DNA of 64,000 bases, from the NCBI RefSeq assembly GCF_024198175.1, contig NZ_JAJVKV010000022.1:62001-126000 (forward strand), in the 5' to 3' direction. Below are positions 26,754 through 35,306 of this stretch, piece by piece. Both the position numbers and the translations under genes were made by a program. Every line of letters starts with the position of its first letter. The first letter of the stretch is position 1. Below the pieces are notes generated by a model. The model was not told the origin of the DNA. It made no database searches and saw only the letters and a program-made list of their open reading frames with translations. This DNA is from Pyxidicoccus xibeiensis (GTDB lineage Bacteria > Myxococcota > Myxococcia > Myxococcales > Myxococcaceae).

Positions 26754-28703
26754 TCACGCCGCCCCGCCGGCCGCCAGGTCCTGCAGCTCCTGCCACCGCG
26801 CGTACAGCCGGTCCACCTCGGCGGCGGTGGTCTCCAGCTCCTTCTGCACCTCCGCCACCTTGGAGCCGTTGCTGTACACCGCCGGGTCGGCGAGCTGCGC
26901 CTCCAGCCCGGCCTTCTTCGTCTCGGCCGCTTCAATCGCGGCCTCCATGCCGTCCAGCTCGCGCTGCTCCTTGTAGGTGAGCTTGCCCGGCTTGCGCGCC
27001 GCCTTCGCGGACGAGGCGGCCGGGGCCGCCGGCTCGTCCTTCTTCGGCGCGGGCTTCGCGCTGGCCGCCGAGGCCGCGGCCGCCGCCTGCGCCTCCGCCT
27101 GCTCCTTGAGGCGCCGGTACATCGCGTAGTTGCCCTCGTACCGGGTGACGCGGCCGCCGCCCTCGAAGGTCAGGATGCTGGTGGCCACCTTGTCCAGGAA
27201 GTACCGGTCGTGGGTGACGAGCAGCGTGCTGCCCCCGAAGTCCAGCAGCAGCCGCTCCAGGATGTTGAGGGTGACGATGTCCAGATCGTTGGTGGGCTCG
27301 TCCAGCACCAGCACGTTGGCGCCCTCCAGGAACAGCCGCGCCAGCAGCAGCCGGTTGCGCTCCCCGCCGGACAGCGCCTTCACCTTCATCTTCTGCATCG
27401 GCACCGGGAAGAGCAGGTCCTCCAGGTAGTCGCGCAGCGCCACCTTCTCGGTGCCCAGGATGACCCAGTCCTCGCCCTGCGACGCGGACTCGTACACCGT
27501 GGACTCCAGATCCAGCTGCGCGCGGGCCTGGTCGTAGTAGGCGACCTTGGTGTTCTTCCCGATGACGAGCTTGCCCCCGTCCGGCGCCAGCTCGCCCAGC
27601 AGCACGCGCAGGAAGGTCGTCTTGCCCACGCCGTTGGGCCCCACCAGCCCCACGCGCTCGCCGCGCTGGAGCCGGAAGTCCACGCCCTGGAGCACCGGCT
27701 TGTCCCCGAAGGACTTCCGGAGCCCCTCCGCCTCGATGACGGTGTGCCCCAGCCGGGGCGCCGACGCCACGCGCAGGTCCGCCACCTTGGGCCGCTGGAA
27801 GCCCTTCTCCGCCATCAGCTTCTGCGCCCGGTCGATGCGCGCCTTGCTCTTGGTGCGGCGCGCCTCCGGCCCCCGGCGCAGCCACGCCACCTCCTGGGCA
27901 ATCCACCGCTCGCGCTTGTGCTGCGACAGCTCGGCGTTCTGCTGCGCCACCAGCTTCTGCTCCACGTACGCCTGGTAGTTGCCGGGGTAGGACGTCACGC
28001 CCTCGCCGGGCTGGATTTCGACGATGCGGTCCACCAGCCCGTCCAGGAAGTACCGGTCGTGCGTGACGAGCAGCAGAGCCCCGGGCAGCTTGTCCAGCTC
28101 CTCCTCCAGCCAGTCCACCGTGTCCGCGTCCAGGTGGTTGGTGGGCTCGTCCAGCAGGAGCAGGTCCGGCCGCGTCAGCAGCGCCCGGGCAATGGCCACG
28201 CGCTTGCGCAGGCCGCCGGACAGCACCGCCACCGGCTTGTCCCACTCCTTCACGCCCAGCCTGTCCAGCAGCATCTTCGCGTGGTGCTCGGTGTCCCAGC
28301 CGCCCATCTGCTCGATGCGGTCGCTGAGCGCGGAGAACTGCTCCAGCAGCTTCTCCTGCCCCTCGGCCGGCGAGGACTCCAGCCGCTTCGCCAGCTCGGC
28401 GTGGGCCGCGAGCGCCTCCTTCAGCGGGCCCTGCGACACGGACAGCTCGGACTCTACCGTGGCGCCCTCGGGGAACTCCGGCTCCTGGGGCAGGTAGGTG
28501 ACGCGGGCGCCGCGCCGCAGCTGCAATTCGCCCGTGTCCGCCTTCGCCGCGCCGGCGAGGATCTTCATCAGCGACGACTTGCCCGAGCCGTTGACGCCCA
28601 CCAGGCCCACGCGCTCGCCCTCTTCGATGGTGAAGGTAAGGCCCTGGAAGACGGTCCGGCTGCCGAAGCTGAGCTGGACATTGGCGGCACGCAGCAGCGT
28701 CAC
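26754..28703 (-). CDS. uup: ABC-F ATPase, Uup-like
   Basis: A 649 aa soluble ABC-F protein with two ATPase modules and no membrane part. Module 1: Walker A GVNGSGKSS (about 37-45), signature LSGGLRKRVAIARAL and DEPTNHLD. Module 2: GPNGVGKTT, signature LSGGERNRLLLARLF and DEPTNDLD. An inter-domain linker (REREWIAQE-like, KRERWIAQEVAWLRRGPEAR) and a C-terminal coiled coil after an Ala/Lys-rich linker (about residues 540-640) match Uup, which acts on ribosomes and in DNA-transposition accuracy in E. coli. The GTG at 28703 gives the normal N-terminus MTLLRAANVQLSFG. It lies downstream of fusA on the same strand, separated by a terminator-like hairpin. Its stop is 9 bases from the convergent permease stop. 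Confidence 0.9.
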   Translation of the reverse strand: MTLLRAANVQLSFGSRTVFQGLTFTIEEGERVGLVGVNGSGKSSLMKILAGAAKADTGELQLRRGARVTYLPQEPEFPEGATVESELSVSQGPLKEALAAHAELAKRLESSPAEGQEKLLEQFSALSDRIEQMGGWDTEHHAKMLLDRLGVKEWDKPVAVLSGGLRKRVAIARALLTRPDLLLLDEPTNHLDADTVDWLEEELDKLPGALLLVTHDRYFLDGLVDRIVEIQPGEGVTSYPGNYQAYVEQKLVAQQNAELSQHKRERWIAQEVAWLRRGPEARRTKSKARIDRAQKLMAEKGFQRPKVADLRVASAPRLGHTVIEAEGLRKSFGDKPVLQGVDFRLQRGERVGLVGPNGVGKTTFLRVLLGELAPDGGKLVIGKNTKVAYYDQARAQLDLESTVYESASQGEDWVILGTEKVALRDYLEDLLFPVPMQKMKVKALSGGERNRLLLARLFLEGANVLVLDEPTNDLDIVTLNILERLLLDFGGSTLLVTHDRYFLDKVATSILTFEGGGRVTRYEGNYAMYRRLKEQAEAQAAAAASAASAKPAPKKDEPAAPAASSAKAARKPGKLTYKEQRELDGMEAAIEAAETKKAGLEAQLADPAVYSNGSKVAEVQKELETTAAEVDRLYARWQELQDLAAGGAA

Positions 28704-28728
28704 GGTTGCTGACTCCTGAAAAGGCGAA

Positions 28729-28756
28729 AGGCGCCCCTCACTGATGAGGAGCGCCT
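28729..28756 (-). terminator. Terminator hairpin after fusA
   Basis: Arms 28729-28740 (AGGCGCCCCTCA) and 28745-28756 (TGAGGAGCGCCT) pair over 12 bases with one mismatch around loop CTGA. On the minus strand it is followed by a T-rich stretch (TTTCGCCTTTTC), so it is a good intrinsic terminator for fusA, 33 bases after its stop. Confidence 0.85.
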
Positions 28757-28788
28757 TCCTTACCGCCAGAGTGTCGGCGATGCGCGGA

Positions 28789-30903
28789 CTACTTGCGCGC
28801 CGCCTGCTCCGCGGCCAGCCGCTCCTTGTACGCGGCCATCAGCGCCTCGGCCTCGTTGCGGGGCACGGGCGTGTAGCGCGCGAACTCCATGGTGAACTCG
28901 CCCTTGCCCTGGGTGGCCGAGCGCAGGTCCGTGGAGTAGCCGAACATGGTGTTCAGCGGCACCTCGGCCACGGCCGTCACGTAGCCCTCGGCCGTCTCCG
29001 TGTTGAGGATGGTGCCGCGGCGCTGGTTCAGCTGGCCGACCACCGAGCCCTGGAAGTCCTCGGGCGCCTGGACCTCCACCTTCATCATCGGCTCCAGGAT
29101 GATGGGCTTCGCGGCGGCGTAGCCCTCGCGGAAGCCCATGATGGCGGCCGTCTTGAACGCCATTTCGGACGAGTCCACCGCGTGGAAGGCGCCGTCGTTG
29201 ATGACCACGCGCACACCCACCACGGGGAAGCCGATGAGGCTGCCCTTCTTCACCGCCTCGATGAAGCCCTTGTCGCACGCCGGGATGAACTCGCGGGGGA
29301 TGGAGCCACCGACGATGTCATCCACGAACTCGTACTGCTGCACCGCGTCCGACGGCAGCGGCTCGAGGTAGCCGCACACGCGCGCGAACTGACCGGAACC
29401 GCCGGTCTGCTTCTTGTGCGTGTAGGCGAACTCGCCCTTCTGGCTGATGGTCTCGCGGTAGGCCACCTGCGGCTTGCCCGCCTGGACCTCGCAGTTGTAC
29501 TCGCGCTTCATGCGCTCGATGTAGATCTCCAGGTGCAGCTCACCCATGCCGCGGATGATGGTCTGCCCGGACTCCTCGTCGCGGTGCACGCGGAAGGTGG
29601 GGTCCTCCTTGGTGAACCGGTTGAGCGCCTTGGAGAAGTTGGCCAGCGCCGAGCGGTCCTTCGGGGACACGGCGAGCGAAATCACGGCGTCCGGCACGTG
29701 CATGGACGTCATCGTGTAGTTCACGGTGCCGTCGGTGAACGTGTCGCCGGAGGCGCACTCGATGCCGAACAGCGCGACGATGTCGCCGGCCGTCGCATCG
29801 TTGATGTCGTTCATCTGGCTGGAGTGCATGCGCACGATGCGCGGCACCTTGACCTTCTTCTGGTTCACCTGGTTGACGATGAAGTCACCCTTCGCCACCC
29901 GGCCCTGGTAGATGCGCATGTACGTCAGCTGCCCGTAGCGCCCATCCTCCAGCTTGAACGCCAGACCCACGAACGGCTTCTCCGGGTCCGACTCGAGGAT
30001 GACCTTCGCCTCGTTGTTCTTCTGGTCCAGCGCCTCGTTGGTCGCCTCCTTGGGGTTCGGGAGGTAGCTGCACACCGCGTTCAGGAGCAGCTGCACGCCC
30101 TTGTTCTTGTAGGCGGAGCCACACATCACCGGCGTCATCTTCAGGGCGATGGTGGCCCGGCGGACGGCGGCGGCAATCTGCTCGTTGGTGATGGCGGAGT
30201 CGGCCAGGAACAGCTCACCCAGCTGGTCGTCCACCTCGGCCACGCCCTCGATCATCTGCTGGCGGCGCGCCTTGGCGTCCTCGAGCATGTCCGCGGGAAT
30301 CTCCTCCTCGCGCACATTCTCACCGTTCTCGCCATCGAAGTAGAACGCCTTCATGGCGATGAGGTCGATGAGGCCCTTGAAGCGGTCCTCCGCGCCGATG
30401 GGCAGCTGGAGCTTCACCGGGTGGTGGTTCAGCTTCTCCTTCAGCTGCGCGGCCACGCGGTCATAGTTCGCGCCGGCGCGGTCCATCTTGTTGACGAACG
30501 CGATGCGCGGAACGCGGTAGCGCTTCATCTGCCGGTCCACGGTGATGGACTGCGACTGCACGCCAGACACCGAGCACAGCACCAGGATGGCGCCGTCCAG
30601 CACGCGCAGGGAGCGCTCCACCTCGATGGTGAAGTCCACGTGTCCCGGCGTGTCGATGAGGTTGATGTTGTGCTCGCCCCACATCGCGAACGTCGCGGCG
30701 GACTGGATCGTGATGCCCTTCTCACGCTCCAGGTCCATCGAGTCCATGACGGCGCCCACGCCGTCCTTGCCGCGGACCTCGTGGATCTCGTGGATCCGGC
30801 CCGTGTAGAACAGGATGCGCTCGGAGAGCGTCGTCTTGCCCGAGTCGATGTGGGCGGAAATACCGATGTTGCGAATCTTCTCGATGGGTACGTTGGCGGC
30901 CAC
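28789..30903 (-). CDS. fusA: Elongation factor G, spdEFG1/mitochondrial-like
   Basis: A 704 aa translational GTPase that drives tRNA-mRNA translocation. G1 [10 protein letters not shown]2 [10 protein letters not shown]3 DTPGH and G4 NKMD are intact, and domains II-V follow (ends LAAEQAARK). The switch I region reads [24 protein letters not shown], and HIDSGKTT replaces the usual HIDAGKTT. These are the traits of mitochondrial EF-G1 and of the spdEFG1 group found in spirochaetes, planctomycetes and delta-proteobacteria (established). The gene is not in a str operon; it is a single gene with its own leader and terminator. GTG 30903 has AAGGA about 8 bases upstream. A second, canonical EF-G elsewhere in the genome is expected but not visible. 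Confidence 0.95.
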   Translation of the reverse strand: MAANVPIEKIRNIGISAHIDSGKTTLSERILFYTGRIHEIHEVRGKDGVGAVMDSMDLEREKGITIQSAATFAMWGEHNINLIDTPGHVDFTIEVERSLRVLDGAILVLCSVSGVQSQSITVDRQMKRYRVPRIAFVNKMDRAGANYDRVAAQLKEKLNHHPVKLQLPIGAEDRFKGLIDLIAMKAFYFDGENGENVREEEIPADMLEDAKARRQQMIEGVAEVDDQLGELFLADSAITNEQIAAAVRRATIALKMTPVMCGSAYKNKGVQLLLNAVCSYLPNPKEATNEALDQKNNEAKVILESDPEKPFVGLAFKLEDGRYGQLTYMRIYQGRVAKGDFIVNQVNQKKVKVPRIVRMHSSQMNDINDATAGDIVALFGIECASGDTFTDGTVNYTMTSMHVPDAVISLAVSPKDRSALANFSKALNRFTKEDPTFRVHRDEESGQTIIRGMGELHLEIYIERMKREYNCEVQAGKPQVAYRETISQKGEFAYTHKKQTGGSGQFARVCGYLEPLPSDAVQQYEFVDDIVGGSIPREFIPACDKGFIEAVKKGSLIGFPVVGVRVVINDGAFHAVDSSEMAFKTAAIMGFREGYAAAKPIILEPMMKVEVQAPEDFQGSVVGQLNQRRGTILNTETAEGYVTAVAEVPLNTMFGYSTDLRSATQGKGEFTMEFARYTPVPRNEAEALMAAYKERLAAEQAARK

Positions 30904-30999
30904 GATCCGGTCCTTCTTCTCTTGAAAGTGCCTGACGGAACAGAGCAGGCGGGGCCCTTACTTCCCACGGGACTTGGTTTCCAGCCAAATCCGCATGAC

Positions 31000-31020
31000 G
31001 GTGGGACTACCTGTCCCACC
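31000..31020 (-). promoter_or_regulatory. Hairpin in the fusA leader
   Basis: A perfect 8-base inverted repeat, GGTGGGAC (31000-31007) and GTCCCACC (31013-31020), loop TACCT, lies within the presumed 5' leader of fusA, about 100 bases before its start. It could be a folding element in the transcript or an operator. Confidence 0.45.
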
Positions 31021-31048
31021 TTCGCCCACCGAGCTGCTGCTCCGTCTT

Positions 31049-31078
31049 TATATAAAGAGGCTTTGCGAGGGTTCTTAA
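31049..31078 (-). promoter_or_regulatory. Candidate sigma-70 promoter for fusA
   Basis: On the minus strand TTAAGA (31078-31073) and TATATA (31054-31049) are separated by 18 bases, in an unusually A/T-rich patch. The -10 sits in a perfect 12-base palindrome CTTTATATAAAG (31046-31057). The transcript would have a leader of about 140 bases. Confidence 0.45.
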
Positions 31079-31080
31079 CC

Positions 31081-31443
31081 ATGGGTGCATCCGAAAACTT
31101 CTCCGTCGCCCGAGCCTGGCTGCACGCTTTCAACTCCCACGACGTGGACGCCCTGGTGGCGCTCTATGCGGAGGACTGCACGCACACCTCCCCGAAAATC
31201 CGGGTGTTGCACCCGGAGACGGGAGGGCGCCTGGTCGGCCGGCAGGCGCTGGCGAAGTGGTGGCGGGACGCGCTCGTGCGGCTGCCGGGCCTGCGCTACG
31301 AGGAGACGGCGCTGACGGCGGACGGGGAGCGGGTCTTCATGGAGTACCTCCGGCATGCCCCGGGGGAGCCCCCCATGCCGGTGGCGGAGGTGCTGGAGGT
31401 GCGGGACGGGCGGATTGTCGCCTCGCGCGTGTACCACGGCTGA
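31081..31443 (+). CDS. SnoaL/NTF2-like polyketide-cyclase-fold protein
   Basis: A 120 aa protein with the cone-shaped NTF2/SnoaL fold: N-terminal helix FSVARAWLHAFNSHDVDALVALYAEDCTHTS, a middle LVGRQALAKWWRDALVRLPGL and a C-terminal sheet ending EVLEVRDGRIVASRVYHG. Members bind or isomerise small hydrophobic ligands, or are simple pockets without catalysis; nothing here decides between these. ATG 31081 starts at once after the A/T-rich divergent region; a ribosome site GCGAGG lies about 12 bases upstream. It is divergent to fusA and followed by a small gene after 111 bases. Confidence 0.8.
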   Translation: MGASENFSVARAWLHAFNSHDVDALVALYAEDCTHTSPKIRVLHPETGGRLVGRQALAKWWRDALVRLPGLRYEETALTADGERVFMEYLRHAPGEPPMPVAEVLEVRDGRIVASRVYHG

Positions 31444-31554
31444 GAAGGCCGCACGGGCGGCGGGGGATGGGCTAGGGTGCCCGCGTCCCCGGCCCACCCG
31501 GGCCGGGTTTCCCCCAGCCTGGAAGACGCCTGGGACGACGCAAGGAGGACGGAC

Positions 31555-31890
31555 GTGGCGAAGAACCCGAGCGGAGAGCCTGGCGCGTTCGACAGGGACT
31601 TCGGTTACCTGCTGCCCTTCCTGGACAAGGTGGCCGCCGCCGCCTCGGAGCTGCCGGACGCCGCGTCCCGCGAGGAGCTCACCCGGCTGATGGCGGAGGA
31701 GAAGGTCCGCTGGCGGCGCATCCAGGATCTGCTCGGAGGCGCTTCCGGGCGGGGGGCCGCGCCCACGGCCACCACGGACTCGGGCCGCACCGGGGCGCCG
31801 GCCCTGGCGCGGGCCTCCGCGGACAGCATCCACCGGGTGGCCCCCACGTCGGCGGGCCTCACGGTGGGCAGCCTCAAGAGCACGCGCTGA
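31555..31890 (+). CDS. Small protein of unknown function
   Basis: A 111 aa soluble protein not matched to a known family. The first part (DFGYLLPFLDKVAAAASELP and EELTRLMAEEKVRWRRIQDLLGG) looks like a helical pair; the rest is an Ala/Thr/Gly-rich tail with SIHRVAPTSAGLTVGSLKSTR. GTG 31555 has a strong AAGGAGG ribosome site 6 bases upstream, which decides the start and supports that the gene is real. It ends 4 bases from the convergent SthA-like gene. Confidence 0.65.
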   Translation: MAKNPSGEPGAFDRDFGYLLPFLDKVAAAASELPDAASREELTRLMAEEKVRWRRIQDLLGGASGRGAAPTATTDSGRTGAPALARASADSIHRVAPTSAGLTVGSLKSTR

Positions 31891-31894
31891 GCCC

Positions 31895-33301
31895 TCAGCC
31901 GGTGGTCTGCTTCAGCGTGTCGAGCGCGTCGAAGGTGGCCGTCTTGTAGGCCTCCGACAGCGTGGGGTAGTTGAAGCACGTCTCCACGAAGAGGCGCGCG
32001 GTGGAGCCGGTGAGCATCGCCATCAGGCCGATGTGCACCAGCTCCGAGGCCTGCTCGCCCAGCACGTGCACGCCCAGCAGCTTGAGGCTCTCCCGGTGGA
32101 AGAGGAGCTTCAGCAGGCCGTGCGTCTCGCCGATGATCTGCCCGCGCGGGTTGGTGGCGAAGGGCGCGCGGCCGGCCACGTAGGGCACGCCCTTGTCCCG
32201 CAGGCACTCCTCCGTCTCCCCGGCCATGGACACCTCGGGGATGGTGTAGATGCCGTACGGTAGCACCGGCGCCATGGTGCGCGGGCCGGACAGGCCGAAG
32301 GCGTGCTCCACGGCGATGCGCGCCTGGTCCATGGACGTGGAGGCCAGGGCGGGGAAGCCGATGACGTCCCCCACCGCGTACAGGTGGGGCACGGCTGTCT
32401 GGAAGTCCGGGCCCACCTCCACCTGGCCCCGCTTGCCGAACTTCACGCCCAGCGCCTCCAGCCCCAGGCCGGACGTGTTGGAGTTGCGGCCGGAGGCCAC
32501 CAGCACCTGGTCCGTCTCCACCTCCTCGCCGGACTCGAGCGTCAGGCGGATGCAGGCCTCCGGGGCCTTGGGGATGTCCACCTTCGCCACCGGGTGGCCG
32601 AAGCGCAGCCGGATGCCGAGCGCCTCCATGCGCTGGCCGAGCAGCGCGGAGATTTCGTCGTCGAGGAAGGGCAGCACCTCCGGCTTCACGTCCAGCAGCG
32701 TCACGGGGATGCCCAGCGCGGCGAACATGCACGCGTACTCGCAGCCGATGACTCCCGCGCCCACCACCACCAGCGAGCGGGGCAGCCGGCCCAGCTCCAG
32801 GATTTCGTCCGAGTCGTGAATGCGCGGGTCGCCGAAGGGGTACAGCGCGGGCCGGTAGGGGGTGGAGCCGGTGGCCAGGAGGATGAAGCTGCCGGTGAGC
32901 TGGCGCTCCGTCCCGTCCCGCCGCCGCACGAGGACGGTGTGCTCGTCCTTCAGGGTGCCGGTGCCCAGCACGACTTCCACGCCGTTGCGCTCCAGGTTGC
33001 GGAGGATGCGCTCGCGCTCCATGCCCTTCACGCGGCGCTCGCGGTAGAGGAAGTCGGAGACGGTGGCCTCGTGGCGCAGCGTCGTCTCCACGCTGTAGAG
33101 GCCGCGGGCCTTGAAGCCGGAGAGGTGGAGCGCCGTCTCGCGCAGCGTCTTGGAGGGCAGGGTGCCGGTGTTGGCCGCGGTGCCTCCCAGCACGGGCTCG
33201 CGCTCCACCACCACCACGCGCTTGCCCGCCAGTGCCGCCTGCACCGCGCCCCACTCTCCGGCAGGGCCGGAGCCAATCACCACCAGGTCGAAGTCCGCCA
33301 T
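31895..33301 (-). CDS. sthA: SthA-like soluble pyridine nucleotide transhydrogenase
   Basis: A 468 aa FAD flavoprotein of the lipoamide dehydrogenase superfamily. The FAD motif is VVIGSGPAGEWGAVQAAL; the NAD(P) motif is VVVGAGVIGCEYACMFAALG; the ATG/GD motif is LYAVGDVIGFPALAS. The disulfide motif of the superfamily (CxxxxC) is replaced by GGTAANTGTLPSKTLRE with no Cys, as in soluble transhydrogenase SthA (which has THWGTIPSK). It therefore probably moves hydride between NADH and NADPH rather than reducing a disulfide. The dimer interface block HVLGEQASELVHIGLMAM is standard. ATG 33301 is chosen over an upstream TTG at 33310. It is followed by the hydrolase gene on the same strand after 37 bases upstream. 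Confidence 0.87.
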   Translation of the reverse strand: MADFDLVVIGSGPAGEWGAVQAALAGKRVVVVEREPVLGGTAANTGTLPSKTLRETALHLSGFKARGLYSVETTLRHEATVSDFLYRERRVKGMERERILRNLERNGVEVVLGTGTLKDEHTVLVRRRDGTERQLTGSFILLATGSTPYRPALYPFGDPRIHDSDEILELGRLPRSLVVVGAGVIGCEYACMFAALGIPVTLLDVKPEVLPFLDDEISALLGQRMEALGIRLRFGHPVAKVDIPKAPEACIRLTLESGEEVETDQVLVASGRNSNTSGLGLEALGVKFGKRGQVEVGPDFQTAVPHLYAVGDVIGFPALASTSMDQARIAVEHAFGLSGPRTMAPVLPYGIYTIPEVSMAGETEECLRDKGVPYVAGRAPFATNPRGQIIGETHGLLKLLFHRESLKLLGVHVLGEQASELVHIGLMAMLTGSTARLFVETCFNYPTLSEAYKTATFDALDTLKQTTG

Positions 33302-33338
33302 GGCCGCCAAGCTATGCGAGCCCCGGCGGGCTTTGAAG

Positions 33339-35138
33339 TCATTGGAAGAGGTGCTCCTCGAAGAAGCGCACGGTCTGTCGCATGGCCTCGCGCGAGCGCT
33401 CCACGTCGTCCGTCAGCTCGAAGCCATGGTGGGCCTCGGGCAGCTCCATCAGGGTGAGGGGGGCGCCCCGGCCCTTGGCGTCCTGGACGAAGGCATCCAG
33501 GGCGGCGTTGAGCTCCGGCGAGTCCCGTCCGGCGCGGACCACCAGCAGCGGCGGCAGCTTCTTCGCATCCACCGTGCCCAGGGCCTCGCGGGGCCCGGTT
33601 CCCTTGGGCAGCGCCGGGGCATCGAGCAGCGGGTACCAGGCGGCCACGCAGCGCAGGCCCGCGGGCGGCTGCTTCTTCAGGGCGGGGGACAGGCCCCACA
33701 GGCCTCCGCCGGAGAGCACCCAGAGGCACGTCCTGTCGGCGTTCATGGCGTGCTTCGGGGCCTCGCGGCGCAGGAAGGCGAGCGCCGCGTCCATGCGCTG
33801 CTGCACGGAGGCCACGTCGGCGAACCACTGCTCGCGGGCGGGGCCGGTGGCGGGGGCGCCCAGCTCGGGCACGGCCACGATGTAGCCCTGGGCGGCCACC
33901 CACCGCGCCTGCCCGGCGAAGGCGGGGAGGTCCCGGACGACGGCGGCCAGGGCGGGGTGCATGGCGCCGTGGACGAGCACCACGACGGGGACGGCGGTGT
34001 GCGACGCCACCTCGGGGATGTAGAGGTCCAGCTTGTAGTCGCGCGTGCCGACGCGGGTGTACGTCAGGCCGCGGCGCACCTGGAGCTCCTCCATGCCGGG
34101 GATGTTGATGGCGGGGCGGACCTTGGCCCAGTCGGGGATGGGCTTGCCCTGGAGCTCGGGGGCGGTGGGGTTGGCGATGACGGGCAGGCCGGGGAAGGGC
34201 ACCTCGGCGAAGCCCAGGTGGGTGCGCAGCCACTGGGCGCGGTCCCGGCGGGCGGCGTCGCTCAGCTCGTGGCCGCCCTCGTAGAACTTGGAGAGCTTGG
34301 GCTCGGAGGCGGCGTCGATGAAGACGCGGGCATTCGAGTACGTCACCCACTCGTCGGAGCGGGCGTACTGGAAGAAGAGGGGAGGATGCGCGGCGGCGCG
34401 CACGCCCACCACCCCGTCGAGGACGGCCATGTGCAGCATGAACGCGTCGAAGCGCTTCTGGGTGAAGCCCTCGCGGCGGAACTTCTCGGTGAGCCCCTCC
34501 TCCTTGAGGATGCTGGCGGAGTAGTCGCCGATGCCGGCCATGAAGACGGCGGCGCGCAGCCGGGGCTCGGCGCCGACGAATGCGCCGCCCACGGTGCCGC
34601 CGAGGCTGTGGCCCACGTAGCCCACGCGCTGGCCGTCCACCTCCGGGCGCGCGGTGAGCAGGTCCACCCCGCGCCGCAGGTCCACGACGGCCTGCACGAA
34701 GGCGTCATGCACGCGGGGGCCGTTGACGGGCCGCGTCCACGGGGCGGGGCGCACGTGGGGCGCGTCCACCAGGAGCGACACCACGCCAGCGCGGGAGAGG
34801 GCGAGCGCCTCGTCGAGGAACTCATTCCGGGTGCCCTGCCCCCAGTGCAGGAAGACGACGGCGGCGAAGGGGCCGGGGCCGGGCGGCGTGACGAGGTAGG
34901 CGGGCACGAGGCCGCCCTTCGGGCTGGCATAGGTCAGCTCCGTCACGGTGGCCTCGCCGCGCTTCTGGGTGCGCACCGTCTTCACGTCCAGGGGGGCCTT
35001 GGCGTCATAGGCCGTGACCTTGCGCAGCTCGGCGAGCTGCGCTTCCACCTGGGCCGCGGAGGGCTCCGCGGCGAGGGCGGGGAGGGCAAAGGCCAGCGCG
35101 AGCAGCAGGACGGACAGCGGAGGGCGAAGCCGTGTCAT
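33339..35138 (-). CDS. Secreted protein with two fused alpha/beta-hydrolase domains
   Basis: A 599 aa exported protein: signal peptide (VLLLALAFALPALA) and then two serine-hydrolase domains. Domain 1 (about 55-310) is dienelactone-hydrolase-like, with oxyanion VVFLHWGQG, nucleophile elbow GHSLGG (Ser178) and EGGHEL as the His site. Domain 2 (about 340-599) has VVLVHGAMHP, LSGGGLWG (Ser476), RAGRDS (Asp539) and AHHGF (His570/571), so both appear to have full triads. Substrates are unknown, perhaps esters or peptides. The tandem arrangement is unusual and could reflect duplication followed by divergence, or fusion of two enzymes. ATG 35138 opens the signal peptide. It is upstream of the SthA-like gene, possibly in one unit with it. 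Confidence 0.83.
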   Translation of the reverse strand: MTRLRPPLSVLLLALAFALPALAAEPSAAQVEAQLAELRKVTAYDAKAPLDVKTVRTQKRGEATVTELTYASPKGGLVPAYLVTPPGPGPFAAVVFLHWGQGTRNEFLDEALALSRAGVVSLLVDAPHVRPAPWTRPVNGPRVHDAFVQAVVDLRRGVDLLTARPEVDGQRVGYVGHSLGGTVGGAFVGAEPRLRAAVFMAGIGDYSASILKEEGLTEKFRREGFTQKRFDAFMLHMAVLDGVVGVRAAAHPPLFFQYARSDEWVTYSNARVFIDAASEPKLSKFYEGGHELSDAARRDRAQWLRTHLGFAEVPFPGLPVIANPTAPELQGKPIPDWAKVRPAINIPGMEELQVRRGLTYTRVGTRDYKLDLYIPEVASHTAVPVVVLVHGAMHPALAAVVRDLPAFAGQARWVAAQGYIVAVPELGAPATGPAREQWFADVASVQQRMDAALAFLRREAPKHAMNADRTCLWVLSGGGLWGLSPALKKQPPAGLRCVAAWYPLLDAPALPKGTGPREALGTVDAKKLPPLLVVRAGRDSPELNAALDAFVQDAKGRGAPLTLMELPEAHHGFELTDDVERSREAMRQTVRFFEEHLFQ

Positions 35139-35241
35139 GGGAGGCGCCTCGGTCGGAAGGGTGGGCCAGCAACGGCCCTGCCGCGGGTTTCTTCCTGGGA
35201 TCGCCGCGGATGTGCAAGTCCGAAGGGGACTACGCCAGTAG

Positions 35242-35300
35242 CACCGCCAGGAGGGCGGTGTGGGCCCTCGCCGCGGAAGCCCGAGGGGCGACCCCGGGCT
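35242..35300. terminator. Paired hairpins downstream of the pseudouridine synthase gene
   Basis: On the minus strand the stop of the RsuA/RluB gene (35307) is followed by AGCCCG/GGGG paired arms (35278-35288 with 35292-35300) and then a 7-base stem CACCGCC/GGCGGTG (35242-35248 and 35254-35260). They lie before the hydrolase gene and may end transcription of the first gene. No T-run follows. Confidence 0.45.
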
Positions 35301-35306
35301 CGCGCC

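Noticed and set aside
28744-31080. A plus-strand frame opposite fusA that reads into the SnoaL-like gene
   Set aside because: His/Leu/Val-rich translation with no motif; the real gene starts at ATG 31081.
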